Shown here: piece by piece, positions 16,937-25,400 of the stretch | Numbering within the stretch: the stretch's first letter is position 1 | Layout: each line of letters starts with the position of its first letter | NCBI GenBank assembly: GCA_945861865.1 | Contig: CAMAWN010000029.1 | Location: 1-41,848 of the forward strand | Source of the DNA: Candidatus Kuenenia stuttgartensis | Lineage (GTDB): Bacteria; Planctomycetota; Planctomycetia; Planctomycetales; Planctomycetaceae | DNA: 41,848 nucleotides | Direction of reading: 5' to 3' | Notes under the pieces: model-generated | Told to the model about the DNA's origin: nothing | The model's database searches: none | What the model saw: only the letters and a program-made list of their open reading frames with translations | Position numbers and translations under genes: made by a program

Positions 16937-17806
16937 ATGTCGTGGCGGCGAATCGGAATTGTGATGGCTTTCGCACTGCTGCTCGCCGGCGAATCGCTGC
17001 TGGCGGCTGATCCCGCGCCGGAGGCTTCGTCTGGGCCGAAGATGATGAGCCTTGGTCAACTTTTCGAGGCCGGTGGTACGATTGGCTACATCATCACGGG
17101 GCTGAGCTTTCTGATGGTCGCGTTGATCGTCGAGCATCTCATCAGTCTGCGTCAGAACGCACTGACCCCGCCGGGGCTGGCCGATTCGATTCATCATCAT
17201 CTGGCGTTGCGGCATTTCGAGGAGGCTCGGCAACAGTGCCAGTTTCATCCCAGCTTCCTGGCCTACGTGCTGGCGGCGGGACTGCGTGAAACGGACCTCG
17301 GCTATCAATCCGTTGAGAAGTCACTCGAAGACGCGGCGGTCGAACAATCAGCGCGGCTGTATCGCAAGATCGAGTACCTGTCGGTCATCGGCACAATCGC
17401 GCCGATGCTCGGACTGTTGGGGACCGTCTGGGGCATGATCCTCGCGTTTATGGAGTTCGAGCAGAAGGCGAACCCGCAGGTGTCCGAACTCGCTCCTGGC
17501 ATTTACAAGGCCCTGGTCACGACGCTGCAAGGTCTCTGCGTGGCAATCCCCGCGCTGGCGGCGTTCGCCCACTTTCGCAACCGCATCGATCAGTTGGTTG
17601 CGGACGGCTCGCTGACGGCTGAGGCGGTCTTCGCGGACTACAAACGCTCCGCTGTCGCAGAGCCACGTACCGAACGAGTCAAAGCCGCCACTAGCCTGCG
17701 TGGCAAGCCGGCGACCGAGATGCAGCTTGAGAATCCCGGCACAGCGGCCGCCGCGTCTCAAGCAAAGTTGGTCGCGAAGAGTGAACGAAAGCCGGACTCG
17801 GCGTGA
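16937..17806 (+). CDS. MotA/TolQ/ExbB proton channel family protein
   Basis: A 289-residue inner-membrane protein. An N-terminal hydrophobic segment (about 5-24) ending LLAADP looks like a signal peptide. Three further transmembrane helices lie at about 53-73, 148-170 and 188-214. The last two carry the family pattern GTIAPMLGLLGTVWGMI and LVTTLQGLCVAIPALAAF. With ExbD/TolR partners it would form a proton-driven motor that energises outer-membrane transport or envelope work. Two ExbD-like genes follow on the same strand. A CGGAG sequence about 8-12 bases before ATG 16937 can serve as ribosome binding site. The C-terminal about 50 residues are hydrophilic and poorly conserved. Confidence 0.93.
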   Translation: MSWRRIGIVMAFALLLAGESLLAADPAPEASSGPKMMSLGQLFEAGGTIGYIITGLSFLMVALIVEHLISLRQNALTPPGLADSIHHHLALRHFEEARQQCQFHPSFLAYVLAAGLRETDLGYQSVEKSLEDAAVEQSARLYRKIEYLSVIGTIAPMLGLLGTVWGMILAFMEFEQKANPQVSELAPGIYKALVTTLQGLCVAIPALAAFAHFRNRIDQLVADGSLTAEAVFADYKRSAVAEPRTERVKAATSLRGKPATEMQLENPGTAAAASQAKLVAKSERKPDSA

Positions 17807-17810
17807 TCTC

Positions 17811-17902
17811 GTGGGGCAGTTTTCAACCTGCCCGTGAAGTGACAACAATCACTTGAATCACGCGGTAACACTGAAGGATGCGCAGGTTGAAACCTGCCTC
17901 AC
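17811..17902. repeat. Diverged inverted pair of GTGG-type hairpins (family B)
   Basis: The plus arm 17811-17833 starts GTGGGGCAG and ends CAACCTGCCC. The minus arm 17902-17882 starts GTGAGGCAGG and ends CAACCTGC. Same family as 16800-16856 with a 2-base deletion and substitutions. The second arm touches the ribosome binding site of the following exbD gene. Confidence 0.7.
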
Positions 17903-17912
17903 GAGGTTCGTC

Positions 17913-18335
17913 ATGAGAATTCCGACTCGCCAACGAAAACTTGGATTGAGCTTCGACATCACGCCGCTGATCGACATCGTGTTTCAGCTCGTCATCTTTT
18001 TTTTGGCGGCGACGTACATCGTTCGCAGCGACGCAAACGAGAAGATCACGTTGCCGAAAGCCACGATGGCCCGAGATCAGCCGCCCACATCGCCGCGACG
18101 CTTCGTCATCACGATCACCGCCGAGCGAGTCTGGCTGCTCGGCAACCAGCGCACCGAGCGAGCGGCCATCGAACAACAATTCCTCGCAGCGGCTCGCACA
18201 TCGGAGCAAGCGGCGGAAATTGAGATCCGTTTGCGAGCCGACGCCCGCGTGCCGTACAGCGAGATCGAGCCGTTGATGCTGACCTGCGCGAAACTCGGCA
18301 TCCGCAAGCTCGGCTTCGCCGTCATCCACGAATGA
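17913..18335 (+). CDS. ExbD/TolR-type biopolymer transport protein (first copy)
   Basis: A 140-residue bitopic protein with a short cytoplasmic N-terminus, one transmembrane helix (about 17-38) carrying the conserved Asp21 in ITPLIDIVFQLVIFF, and a periplasmic domain with the ExbD-like 'lrAD..vpyseie.lm..c' element. Asp21 corresponds to the proton-carrying Asp of ExbD/TolR. ATG 17913 is chosen over the upstream ATG at 17853 because the MRIP start matches the paralogue next door, ACGAGG at 17901-17906 gives a binding site, and the upstream 60 bases are repeat element. The next gene begins 7 bases after its stop. Confidence 0.92.
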   Translation: MRIPTRQRKLGLSFDITPLIDIVFQLVIFFLAATYIVRSDANEKITLPKATMARDQPPTSPRRFVITITAERVWLLGNQRTERAAIEQQFLAAARTSEQAAEIEIRLRADARVPYSEIEPLMLTCAKLGIRKLGFAVIHE

Positions 18336-18342
18336 GCGACAC

Positions 18343-18792
18343 ATGCGAATCCCCACTCACCGCCACGAAGTTGAAAACACGTCGATGACACCGATGATCG
18401 ACGTCATCTTCCAGTTGTTGATTTTCTTCGTGTGCGCGTCAGCCGGCCAGATCGTGGAGTCTCATTTGCCGACCGAGTTGGCAGCCGGAACGGTTGAATC
18501 AGCGACTTCGGTCATCGTCGAACGGCCGTTCGGTGAAGTTTGGTTGCGACTGCATCGTCGAGTGGCCGAAGGCGTAGACGAAGTGACGGTCGTCGAACTC
18601 AACGATCGCGAGTATTCCGACGAACCTTCGTTGCGACAGACGCTGCTGACTCTCGCGGAAACCACACCCGAGATTCCCGTGATCCTCGACATCGAAGGCG
18701 CGGTCCCGCTGGGCGATGTCGTCCGCGTGTACGACGCGTGCCAATCGGCACAGTTTCGGCAAGTCTCGTTCGCAACGAAGCGGGCCAAGTAG
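18343..18792 (+). CDS. ExbD/TolR-type biopolymer transport protein (second copy)
   Basis: A 149-residue paralogue of the preceding protein, again beginning MRIPT and with the transmembrane Asp20 in MTPMIDVIFQLLIFF. Its periplasmic domain differs strongly from the first copy, so the two probably form a heteromeric ExbD pair around the ExbB-like channel encoded upstream. The gap of 7 bases implies one transcript. The stop codon TAG (18790-18792) is part of the GTAG foot of a long inverted repeat that likely ends transcription. Tandem unequal exbD genes after exbB are common in Planctomycetes and some other phyla; the cargo or energised receptor is not in this window. Confidence 0.92.
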   Translation: MRIPTHRHEVENTSMTPMIDVIFQLLIFFVCASAGQIVESHLPTELAAGTVESATSVIVERPFGEVWLRLHRRVAEGVDEVTVVELNDREYSDEPSLRQTLLTLAETTPEIPVILDIEGAVPLGDVVRVYDACQSAQFRQVSFATKRAK

Positions 18793-18844
18793 GTTGGGAC
18801 TCCGTCCCGACCAAGAGCAGGGTCGGGACGGAGTCCCAACCTAC
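18789..18844. terminator. Perfect inverted repeat between convergent genes, GTAG hairpin pair (family C)
   Basis: The arms 18789-18812 and 18821-18844 are exact reverse complements of 24 bases with the 8-base loop AAGAGCAG. Each arm begins GTAG on its own strand and can also fold singly (GGTTGGGA/TCCCGACC, loop CTCCG). It lies between exbD and the convergent glnE, overlaps the exbD stop, and could end transcription in both directions, though no T-tract is present. Confidence 0.75.
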
Positions 18845-18851
18845 AAATCAG

Positions 18852-21800
18852 CTACGCCGGTGAGATCGGCCAGCCGAGGGACCAACCCCAGGCACGGACA
18901 TCAGCGGCGTGTTGCTCGGTGAACTGGATCAGGTCGATCGACGAAATGTTGAGCCGGCGCGCGAGGCCGGCGAGTTCATCGGATTCGGAGGGGGGCAACG
19001 TCAGGTCGTCGGCGGTTCCGCGAGCCATGCGCAGGGCATCGATCAAGCGACGGAAAAAGAGGTAGGCCGCGCGGAGCGATTCGGCCGCAGTGCCCGGAAT
19101 CAAGTTTTTGCGAGCCAGTTCATCCAGTGCGTCGAGCGTGCCGGAGAGACGCAGCGAGGGGTGTCGCTCTCCGTGCGTCAGTTGCAACAGTTGCACGAGG
19201 TATTCGACATCGACCAGCGCACCGGGGCTGAGCTTCGCGTGGAACGTACCGGCTTGGACATGCTGCCGCGTTTGTCGTTCGCGCATGGCGAGCACGGGAG
19301 CCACATCCCAACGAACGGGGCCGAACAACAATTCATCGCGGCGGCGCAGCACGGCTTCGCCGAAGTTCGCGTCTCCCGCAATCGGTCGTAGTTTGATGAG
19401 CGACTGCCGCTCGAACGGCCAGGCCAGGCCGTCAGCTGCGAAGTACCGCGTGAACTCATCGAGCGACACGGCCAAGTTACCCGCTCGGCCGTGAGGTCGC
19501 AGACGCAGATCGATTTGAAAGATGCCGGCGCGTTTGGCTTGGATCGTTTGCTGAAATAGCTCGACGAGCCGTTCGCAGAATTCCGACGGAGCGGGGCCGT
19601 CGAAGACAAACACCAATTCGATGTCCGACGCGAAGCCGAGTTCGCGACCGCCGAGCTTGCCGAGCGCGGCCACGCAGTAGACCGGAACGTCTCGAACTTT
19701 CTGTCGCTCGACAACCTCCCGTCCGGTCATTTCACACGTGGCGATGATGACCACTTCGGCAAGCTCGGTGAGTTCGCTCGCGAACTCGGCGAACTCTGGC
19801 ACAACGCCGGTGACATGCCGCATGTCGATGCGGAACATCTCGCGATCTTTGAAGGCGTTCAACCGGTCGCGGCGTTCGGCGAACGTGCGGCCAGAGGACA
19901 ACTCAGTCGCGAGTTCCGCAGTCAGCAACTCACGCGGTTTGCGCAGACGCAGGCCGACGATGTCGGTCACGACCGGAAACAGATTCGCGTGCTGCAACCG
20001 CAGAAAATCTTCCCACAGCAAATCGCTCACGCCCAGCAACTTCGCCAGAGCGGTCAACACCTCCGGGCGTTGCAGTGAATCGAGCCGTTGCAGCCAGTCC
20101 GGCTCGCCCAGTTCGCGTTCGAGCAATTCCTGGAAGTGCAGCATCGCGGCTTCCGGGTTCGGTGACTGCGGCAGCAAATCGGTGAAGTGCTGAATCAGCA
20201 CGACCGCCGCGCGGAGCACTTGCTGACGCTGCGGATCGAGCAGCTTGCGGCCGGAGTCGTCGGTGACCAGCAGCGTGTCCCGGACGCGCGAGCCATCCGT
20301 GCGAATCTCCATCCGCCGGATGTCGATGCCCAACAGCGCCAGCGAGTTCGTCAACTCGTACAAGAATCCGCTCGTGTCGTCCGAAGCGATGCGGATGAGC
20401 GTCATTTCCGGATGCGAGTCGTTGTCAAAGTCGATCTCGACGGGCGACTGCACGGGGCCGCTAGGCCGAGCGGTCGGCAGCGCCTCGGAGACACGTTTCG
20501 CGAGTTTCGCCTGCGCCTCGCGTCGGCTTCCAGTGCGAGCTTGTTTGAGCAGGTCGAACAGTTCGCGATGCAGACACCCTCCGCTTGCCTGCGGAAGAAC
20601 CACGCGCTGCCGAATGACAAACGAATTCACGAACCGCAGCGGGGAACTCAAAACAGCGGCTCGCTCTTCCGTGAAAACATCTCCCTCGATGATGTCGAAA
20701 CCATGCACGAACAGCAGTCCGCACATCATCGACAGGTCGCCCAATTGGTCGAAGCCAGCGATGGAGACTTCGCTGACGTCCGCGTCACGCGGCCGCCAAT
20801 CCACGATCAACGGGTTCTCGCCGGACAGCCGCCCCCAACTCTGCAAACGCCTCCGCTCATCCGCGGCGGGACGCGACGAGGTGGGCACCGTGCCGTGATC
20901 GTGACTCGCAACCGGCTCTGTCGTCCGCGAATCGCTCGCGCCTCCGACATACTTCTCGAAGATGCGTCGCACGGCCGAACGGTGTTGTTGAAAGTGCTTC
21001 GCCAGTTGTTCGGCATCCGGAAAGTCCAGCCGCCGCGCGAGCAATTCCAACTCAACCGGTTCCGTCGGCAGCGAGTGCGTTTGGCGGCTGTGTTTCAGTT
21101 GCAAGCCGTGCTCAATGACGCGGAACAAGACGTAGGCCGAGGTCAATTCGCGGTACTCGTCCGCGAACACGAAGCCGAACTCCGCCAGTCGCACGAGTCC
21201 GTCGAGCGTGTTGATGCTGCGGACCTCCGGCACTTCGCGGCCGTGTTGCAGTTGCAAGCATTGCACGACGAACTCGATGTCGCGAATCGTGCCGGCCCCG
21301 AGCTTCACCTCGCCAGCACCTTTGCCTTTGCGTTGCAGGTCATGCTCGATCCGTTGCTTCGCGAGCAACACGCTGCGCCGCACGTCCTCCGCCGCCGAAT
21401 TGAAGATCAACGGCCTCGATTGTTCCAAGAATCGCTGTCCGACCGCGAAGTCTCCCGCGATCACGCGAGCTTTCAACAACGCCTGCCGCTCCCACAACTG
21501 AGCCTGTGACCGGAAGTAGTCGAGATACGTTTCGACCGTCACAACCAGCGGGCCAGCGTTCCCCCACGGACGCAGCCGCAAATCGACTCGATACAAGATG
21601 CTGTGCGAAGTCACGTCCGAAAGCACCTTAGTCAGTCGCTGAGCCAACTCCTGAAACCGCGCCGGATCGCCATCGCAAACGAAGACGAGGTCGATGTCTG
21701 AACTGTAATTCAACTCCTCGCCGCCCAGCTTGCCGAGCGCGAGCACCGCGAAGCCGAGGGGCACGGGATCGCCGATCATCCGCAATGCCACTTGCACGAC

Positions 21801-22310
21801 CGCGTCGGCCAGCAACGACAACTGGTTCGTCACCGACCGCAGATCGAGCAGACCCAAAAAGTCGCACACGCCGATCCGCAGCAACTCACCATGCTGAAAC
21901 TCACGCAGTGCGTTCGCTTGCTCATCGAACGTTGTCGCCGTCTCCGTCCGCGCGAGTGCAGACTCGAAGAATTCCGGTCGGCTGCGCAAGTCGGCAAGCA
22001 ACCGCGGTTGTGTCAACTGTCCGAGCAACGCCGGCTCTCGCAGCAGGATCTCCGTCAAGTACGGACTGGCCGCGAAGACTTTCAGCAGCACTTCGATCGC
22101 TCGCGGTGATTCCAGCAATTGCCGAAACAACTCGCGCCGATCGGGGACTGCTTGCAGCAAGCGTTCCAACCCGACCAGCGACGCCTCCGCCGCGTGCGAC
22201 TCCGCCAACAGAGCCGATACCCACGACAGGCACCGCTCCGAGTCGGCATCCTCCGCCTCATCAAATAACTGCCGCAAGCGGTCGTCGAAAGTGGGTTCGG
22301 CATTGGTCAT
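18852..22310 (-). CDS. glnE: Bifunctional glutamine synthetase adenylyltransferase/deadenylylase with inserted ACT-like modules
   Basis: A GlnE homologue of 1152 residues, about 200 longer than usual. The N-terminal nucleotidyltransferase domain has ALGKLGGEELNYSSDIDL (191-208; Asp205, Asp207) and its helical domain runs to about 455. The C-terminal transferase has ALGKLGGRELGFASDIEL (882-899), where the second Asp of DxD is Glu898. GlnE adds AMP to or removes it from glutamine synthetase under PII control. Between the two halves, about 500-580 and 630-690 look like two ACT domains of the GlnD kind (GDLSMMCGLLFVHGFDIIEG; SGFLYELTNSLALLGIDIRR, then DTLLVTD). An in-frame TGA at 22316-22314 and the lack of other ATGs fix the start at 22310, inside a 7-bp repeat. 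No glnA or glnB is nearby. Confidence 0.93.
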   Translation of the reverse strand: MTNAEPTFDDRLRQLFDEAEDADSERCLSWVSALLAESHAAEASLVGLERLLQAVPDRRELFRQLLESPRAIEVLLKVFAASPYLTEILLREPALLGQLTQPRLLADLRSRPEFFESALARTETATTFDEQANALREFQHGELLRIGVCDFLGLLDLRSVTNQLSLLADAVVQVALRMIGDPVPLGFAVLALGKLGGEELNYSSDIDLVFVCDGDPARFQELAQRLTKVLSDVTSHSILYRVDLRLRPWGNAGPLVVTVETYLDYFRSQAQLWERQALLKARVIAGDFAVGQRFLEQSRPLIFNSAAEDVRRSVLLAKQRIEHDLQRKGKGAGEVKLGAGTIRDIEFVVQCLQLQHGREVPEVRSINTLDGLVRLAEFGFVFADEYRELTSAYVLFRVIEHGLQLKHSRQTHSLPTEPVELELLARRLDFPDAEQLAKHFQQHRSAVRRIFEKYVGGASDSRTTEPVASHDHGTVPTSSRPAADERRRLQSWGRLSGENPLIVDWRPRDADVSEVSIAGFDQLGDLSMMCGLLFVHGFDIIEGDVFTEERAAVLSSPLRFVNSFVIRQRVVLPQASGGCLHRELFDLLKQARTGSRREAQAKLAKRVSEALPTARPSGPVQSPVEIDFDNDSHPEMTLIRIASDDTSGFLYELTNSLALLGIDIRRMEIRTDGSRVRDTLLVTDDSGRKLLDPQRQQVLRAAVVLIQHFTDLLPQSPNPEAAMLHFQELLERELGEPDWLQRLDSLQRPEVLTALAKLLGVSDLLWEDFLRLQHANLFPVVTDIVGLRLRKPRELLTAELATELSSGRTFAERRDRLNAFKDREMFRIDMRHVTGVVPEFAEFASELTELAEVVIIATCEMTGREVVERQKVRDVPVYCVAALGKLGGRELGFASDIELVFVFDGPAPSEFCERLVELFQQTIQAKRAGIFQIDLRLRPHGRAGNLAVSLDEFTRYFAADGLAWPFERQSLIKLRPIAGDANFGEAVLRRRDELLFGPVRWDVAPVLAMRERQTRQHVQAGTFHAKLSPGALVDVEYLVQLLQLTHGERHPSLRLSGTLDALDELARKNLIPGTAAESLRAAYLFFRRLIDALRMARGTADDLTLPPSESDELAGLARRLNISSIDLIQFTEQHAADVRAWGWSLGWPISPA

Positions 22311-22364
22311 TGGTCATTGGTCATCCGACAGGTCCGGCCAATGATCAATGACCAATGACCAACG
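22301..22364. repeat. 7-bp tandem repeat and inverted copy spanning the glnE start
   Basis: CATTGGT is repeated three times with a final CAT (22301-22324). An imperfect inverted copy lies at 22341-22364, separated by CCGACAGGTCCGGCCA. The glnE ATG (22310-22308) is one of four ATGs spaced 7 bases apart on the minus strand. The stem could mask the start region in mRNA. Confidence 0.8.
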
Positions 22365-22384
22365 ATCAATTGCGTCCATCCAAA

Positions 22385-22402
22385 GCGGGGCTGACACCCC
22401 GC
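22385..22402 (-). terminator. Hairpin between heme-domain gene and glnE
   Basis: GCGGGG/CCCCGC stem with a 6-base loop (CTGACA on the plus strand, TGTCAG on the minus strand), 18 bases before the end of the upstream gene on the plus map. No clear T-run follows, so it may be a terminator, a processing site, or another single repeat hairpin. Confidence 0.45.
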
Positions 22403-22419
22403 ACTCCCAAAATCCAAAG

Positions 22420-25400
22420 TTACTTCAAGCTCGTCGCCGGGACTTTGCCGTCGAGATACCGCCAGTTCTTCAGCCAGAAGACCAAGTCGGCCATCGCTTG
22501 CTGGTCCACATTTTTCTCCACGCCGACGGGCATCAGTGACAGGCCGGTGTTGCGGAGTTCGTCGATATCCGTCCGCAGCAACGTCAAAACTTTGCCTTCG
22601 GGTTGCTTGAGCGAGATTGAAGTTGCGGTCTCGGAGGTGATGACTCCGGATTGAACGGTGCCGTCTTTGAGTGCCACGGCATACGCGAAGTAGTTGGCGT
22701 CGATGGCTTTGTTGGGGTCGAGGATGTCCAGCAAAAGTTGTTCGGGTTTCTTGGTGCGTGTGTCGGAGATGTCCGGGGCGACGTTGACTCCGACGTTGTC
22801 GACGCGGTGGCAGGTCGAGCAATTCTTGACGAACACCTCGCGTCCGCGCTTGGGGTCGGCGGTGAGAGCCAGCGCGGGGCGGTAGGCATCGAGCACCTCG
22901 TGCCGGCTGGCGGGAGCCGCGGCGGCCAGCACGGTCTTGGCTCGCTCGCGCAGGGTCTCGTCCTTGGCCTGCGTCATTTGATTGACTTGCACCGGCCCCA
23001 ACTCGGTGGCGGCGATCTGCCCTTGCTCGATGGTCTCCAGCAACCGCAGTTGCCGCTCCTTCGACGCGAACAACGCCGCCAAGATCGCCCGACGAATCGC
23101 GGGGGTTTCAGAGCGATAGCGTTCGACGAGCCACGCATCGACTTCGGGTGTTTGGAATGAGGCAAACGATTCAACTGCTGCCAATCGCAGCGATTGATTA
23201 GTGCTCATCTCGGCAGCATTCTTCAGCGCCTTCCCAACTTGTCGAAGATTTCCGAGACGGAGAAGTCGAGTAGCTAACAGCGCTGACTCCACGTTGTGGT
23301 CTAAGTCGGCTCGGTATCGGACGACGTCGGCAGCGTCCTTCAAGAAGAGGTCGATGAGTTCATGAACTCGATGTGGAAAACTCGGATGAGTCGCCGAAAG
23401 TGTCTTTCCTTTCCGCAGAAGTCCCTTCTCAAGGGCCAGCAGCACAGTGGCCGGCACGACAAGACTTGGATCTTGAACCGGAGCCAAGTTCTTTTGACGA
23501 TTGCTGAATTCCGCAAGTCGAGAAATCGTCTCGGCCACTAGGGAATTCAATTGGGCATCGTTGTTGGCAAGAGTTGGGATTTGCTCACAAATACTTCCAA
23601 CGAGAATGACTCGCCCCAACTGTGTTCTTTCGTCGGACTGATCGGAGTAATCCATCCAGACAAGGATGCCATCAAGCACCGCAACGGCGTTTTTTTGCAA
23701 TGTGCCGAGAATCGTAAGACGCATCCAAGGATCACCGGCATCGGCGATTGCTCTACGGACCAGCTTCTTGACAAGTGTGGCGTCCTGAATTTCATCGAAT
23801 GCCAACCCTTGAGCGGCTCTCCAGCGAACTCGCGAATCGTTGTCACCGAAGAGAGATAGCAGTAATCCCAGCTTTGTCGCATCATCAATGTCGGCATCTT
23901 CAGTCGTCGCAAGTAACCTCGTAGCCTCTTCTCGCACTCGCGCATTCGTTGGCGAGAGCCACAGGAGGACGTCGCGACCGGCCACAATCTGGCGATCTCG
24001 AAGAAGTCGAGCCTGAAGTGTCAGGCAACGTGACTCGGCCAATAATGGTCGGACCAATGTCGCCGATTCGGATTTTGCATAACCCTGATGGATGACTCGC
24101 GAAGTCGTTACGCGATGCCAGCCGTTGGTCGAGTTGAAGCTCGCATCTAGGTTGGTGACGGAGACACTTGACTCACGCTTCGGCCGTTCACCCTTCGGTC
24201 TGATGCGATAGATGCGTCCCTTGTCGTTTCCGAGCCAGGTGTCGGGGCGTTGTTTGAGTTCGTCGGGAACCCATTCGGGGTGCTCGATCACGGCGCGGTA
24301 CATGTCCACGACGTACAATGCTCCGTCCGGGCCGTTTTGCAGATCGACCGGCCGGAACCAGTCGTCGCGCGAGGCGAGGAAGTCGCGTTGCGCTTCGGTG
24401 TAAGGATTTCGCGACTTGAACGTCACGCCGTCGGGTTCCAGGACCGCTCGCTGTACGAGGTTGCCGGTGGGCTCGCAGACGAAGACGTTGCCGCGAAATT
24501 CTTCCGGCAGCCAGTCGCCGGTGTAGACGCACACGCCACACGCGGCCGTGAACGTCCCGGCGTGCAGGTTGCTCGTCGTCCAGGCGGAGGTCAGCGGGAA
24601 GACTTGGTTCTTGTCGTCCGGCAGAATCACGTCGTGGACCACCGCTGGAAACGCGACGTGCGGACAACGCTTGATGAAATCCTCTTCGAAGATCACCTGC
24701 CGGCACGGATGCCGATTGTCGCACACGAACCGATTCCCCCACGCATCAAACGTCAGCCCGAATTGTCCGTTGCCCGAGATCGCCTCGTAACGCCCGGTGA
24801 GCGGATCGAACTTGAAGTCGCGGCCGGTGAGGCTGACGGGCTGCGGAGGGGGAGGGGTAGACGATTGCAATTTGTCTTTCTCCCCCTCTCCCCGTCTCCC
24901 CGTCTCCCCTTCGATCTTCACCGGCCAGTCCTTCTTCACCGCGATCACGTTCCCACCGCGGAGTCCGTTGGCGACGTAGATCCAGCCGTCGGGGCCGAAC
25001 GTCGGGTGATTGGCTCGCAGTTGCGGGTTGGCTTGAGCGAAGCCGGTGAACCACGTCTCGCGGACGTCCGCTTTGTGATCGCCGTCGGTGTCTTTGAAGT
25101 ACGCGACCTCGCCAGCCAGCGTCACGATGACTCCGCCGTCCCACGGCTGCACGCCGGTCGCGAACAGCAACTTGTCGGCGAAGATGTGAGCGGTCTCGTA
25201 GCGGCCGTCGCCATTTTTGTCTTCGAGCAGTTTGATCCGCGACAATGGCGGCTTGCCCGGTTCGGGACCGTTGGGATAGTCGCTCAGTTCAACGACCCAC
25301 AGCCGACCGTACTCGTCGAATTGAATCGCGACGGGATCGATGACCTCTGGCTCGGCGGCAACGATCTCGATTTGCAGATTCTTGTCGGCAAGGACGAAGT

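Noticed and set aside
18789-18844. Terminal inverted repeat of an insertion sequence
   Set aside because: The arms are separated by only 8 bases and there is no transposase; it fits a paired hairpin or terminator.
20187-21509. Long plus-strand frame of 440 codons opposite glnE
   Set aside because: It is the antisense shadow of a well-supported GlnE, rich in Arg/Gln/His as expected from GC-rich complement, with no recognisable motif.
22301-22364. Possible CRISPR-like array
   Set aside because: Units of 7 bases without spacers, with an inverted copy; this is simple sequence repeat.
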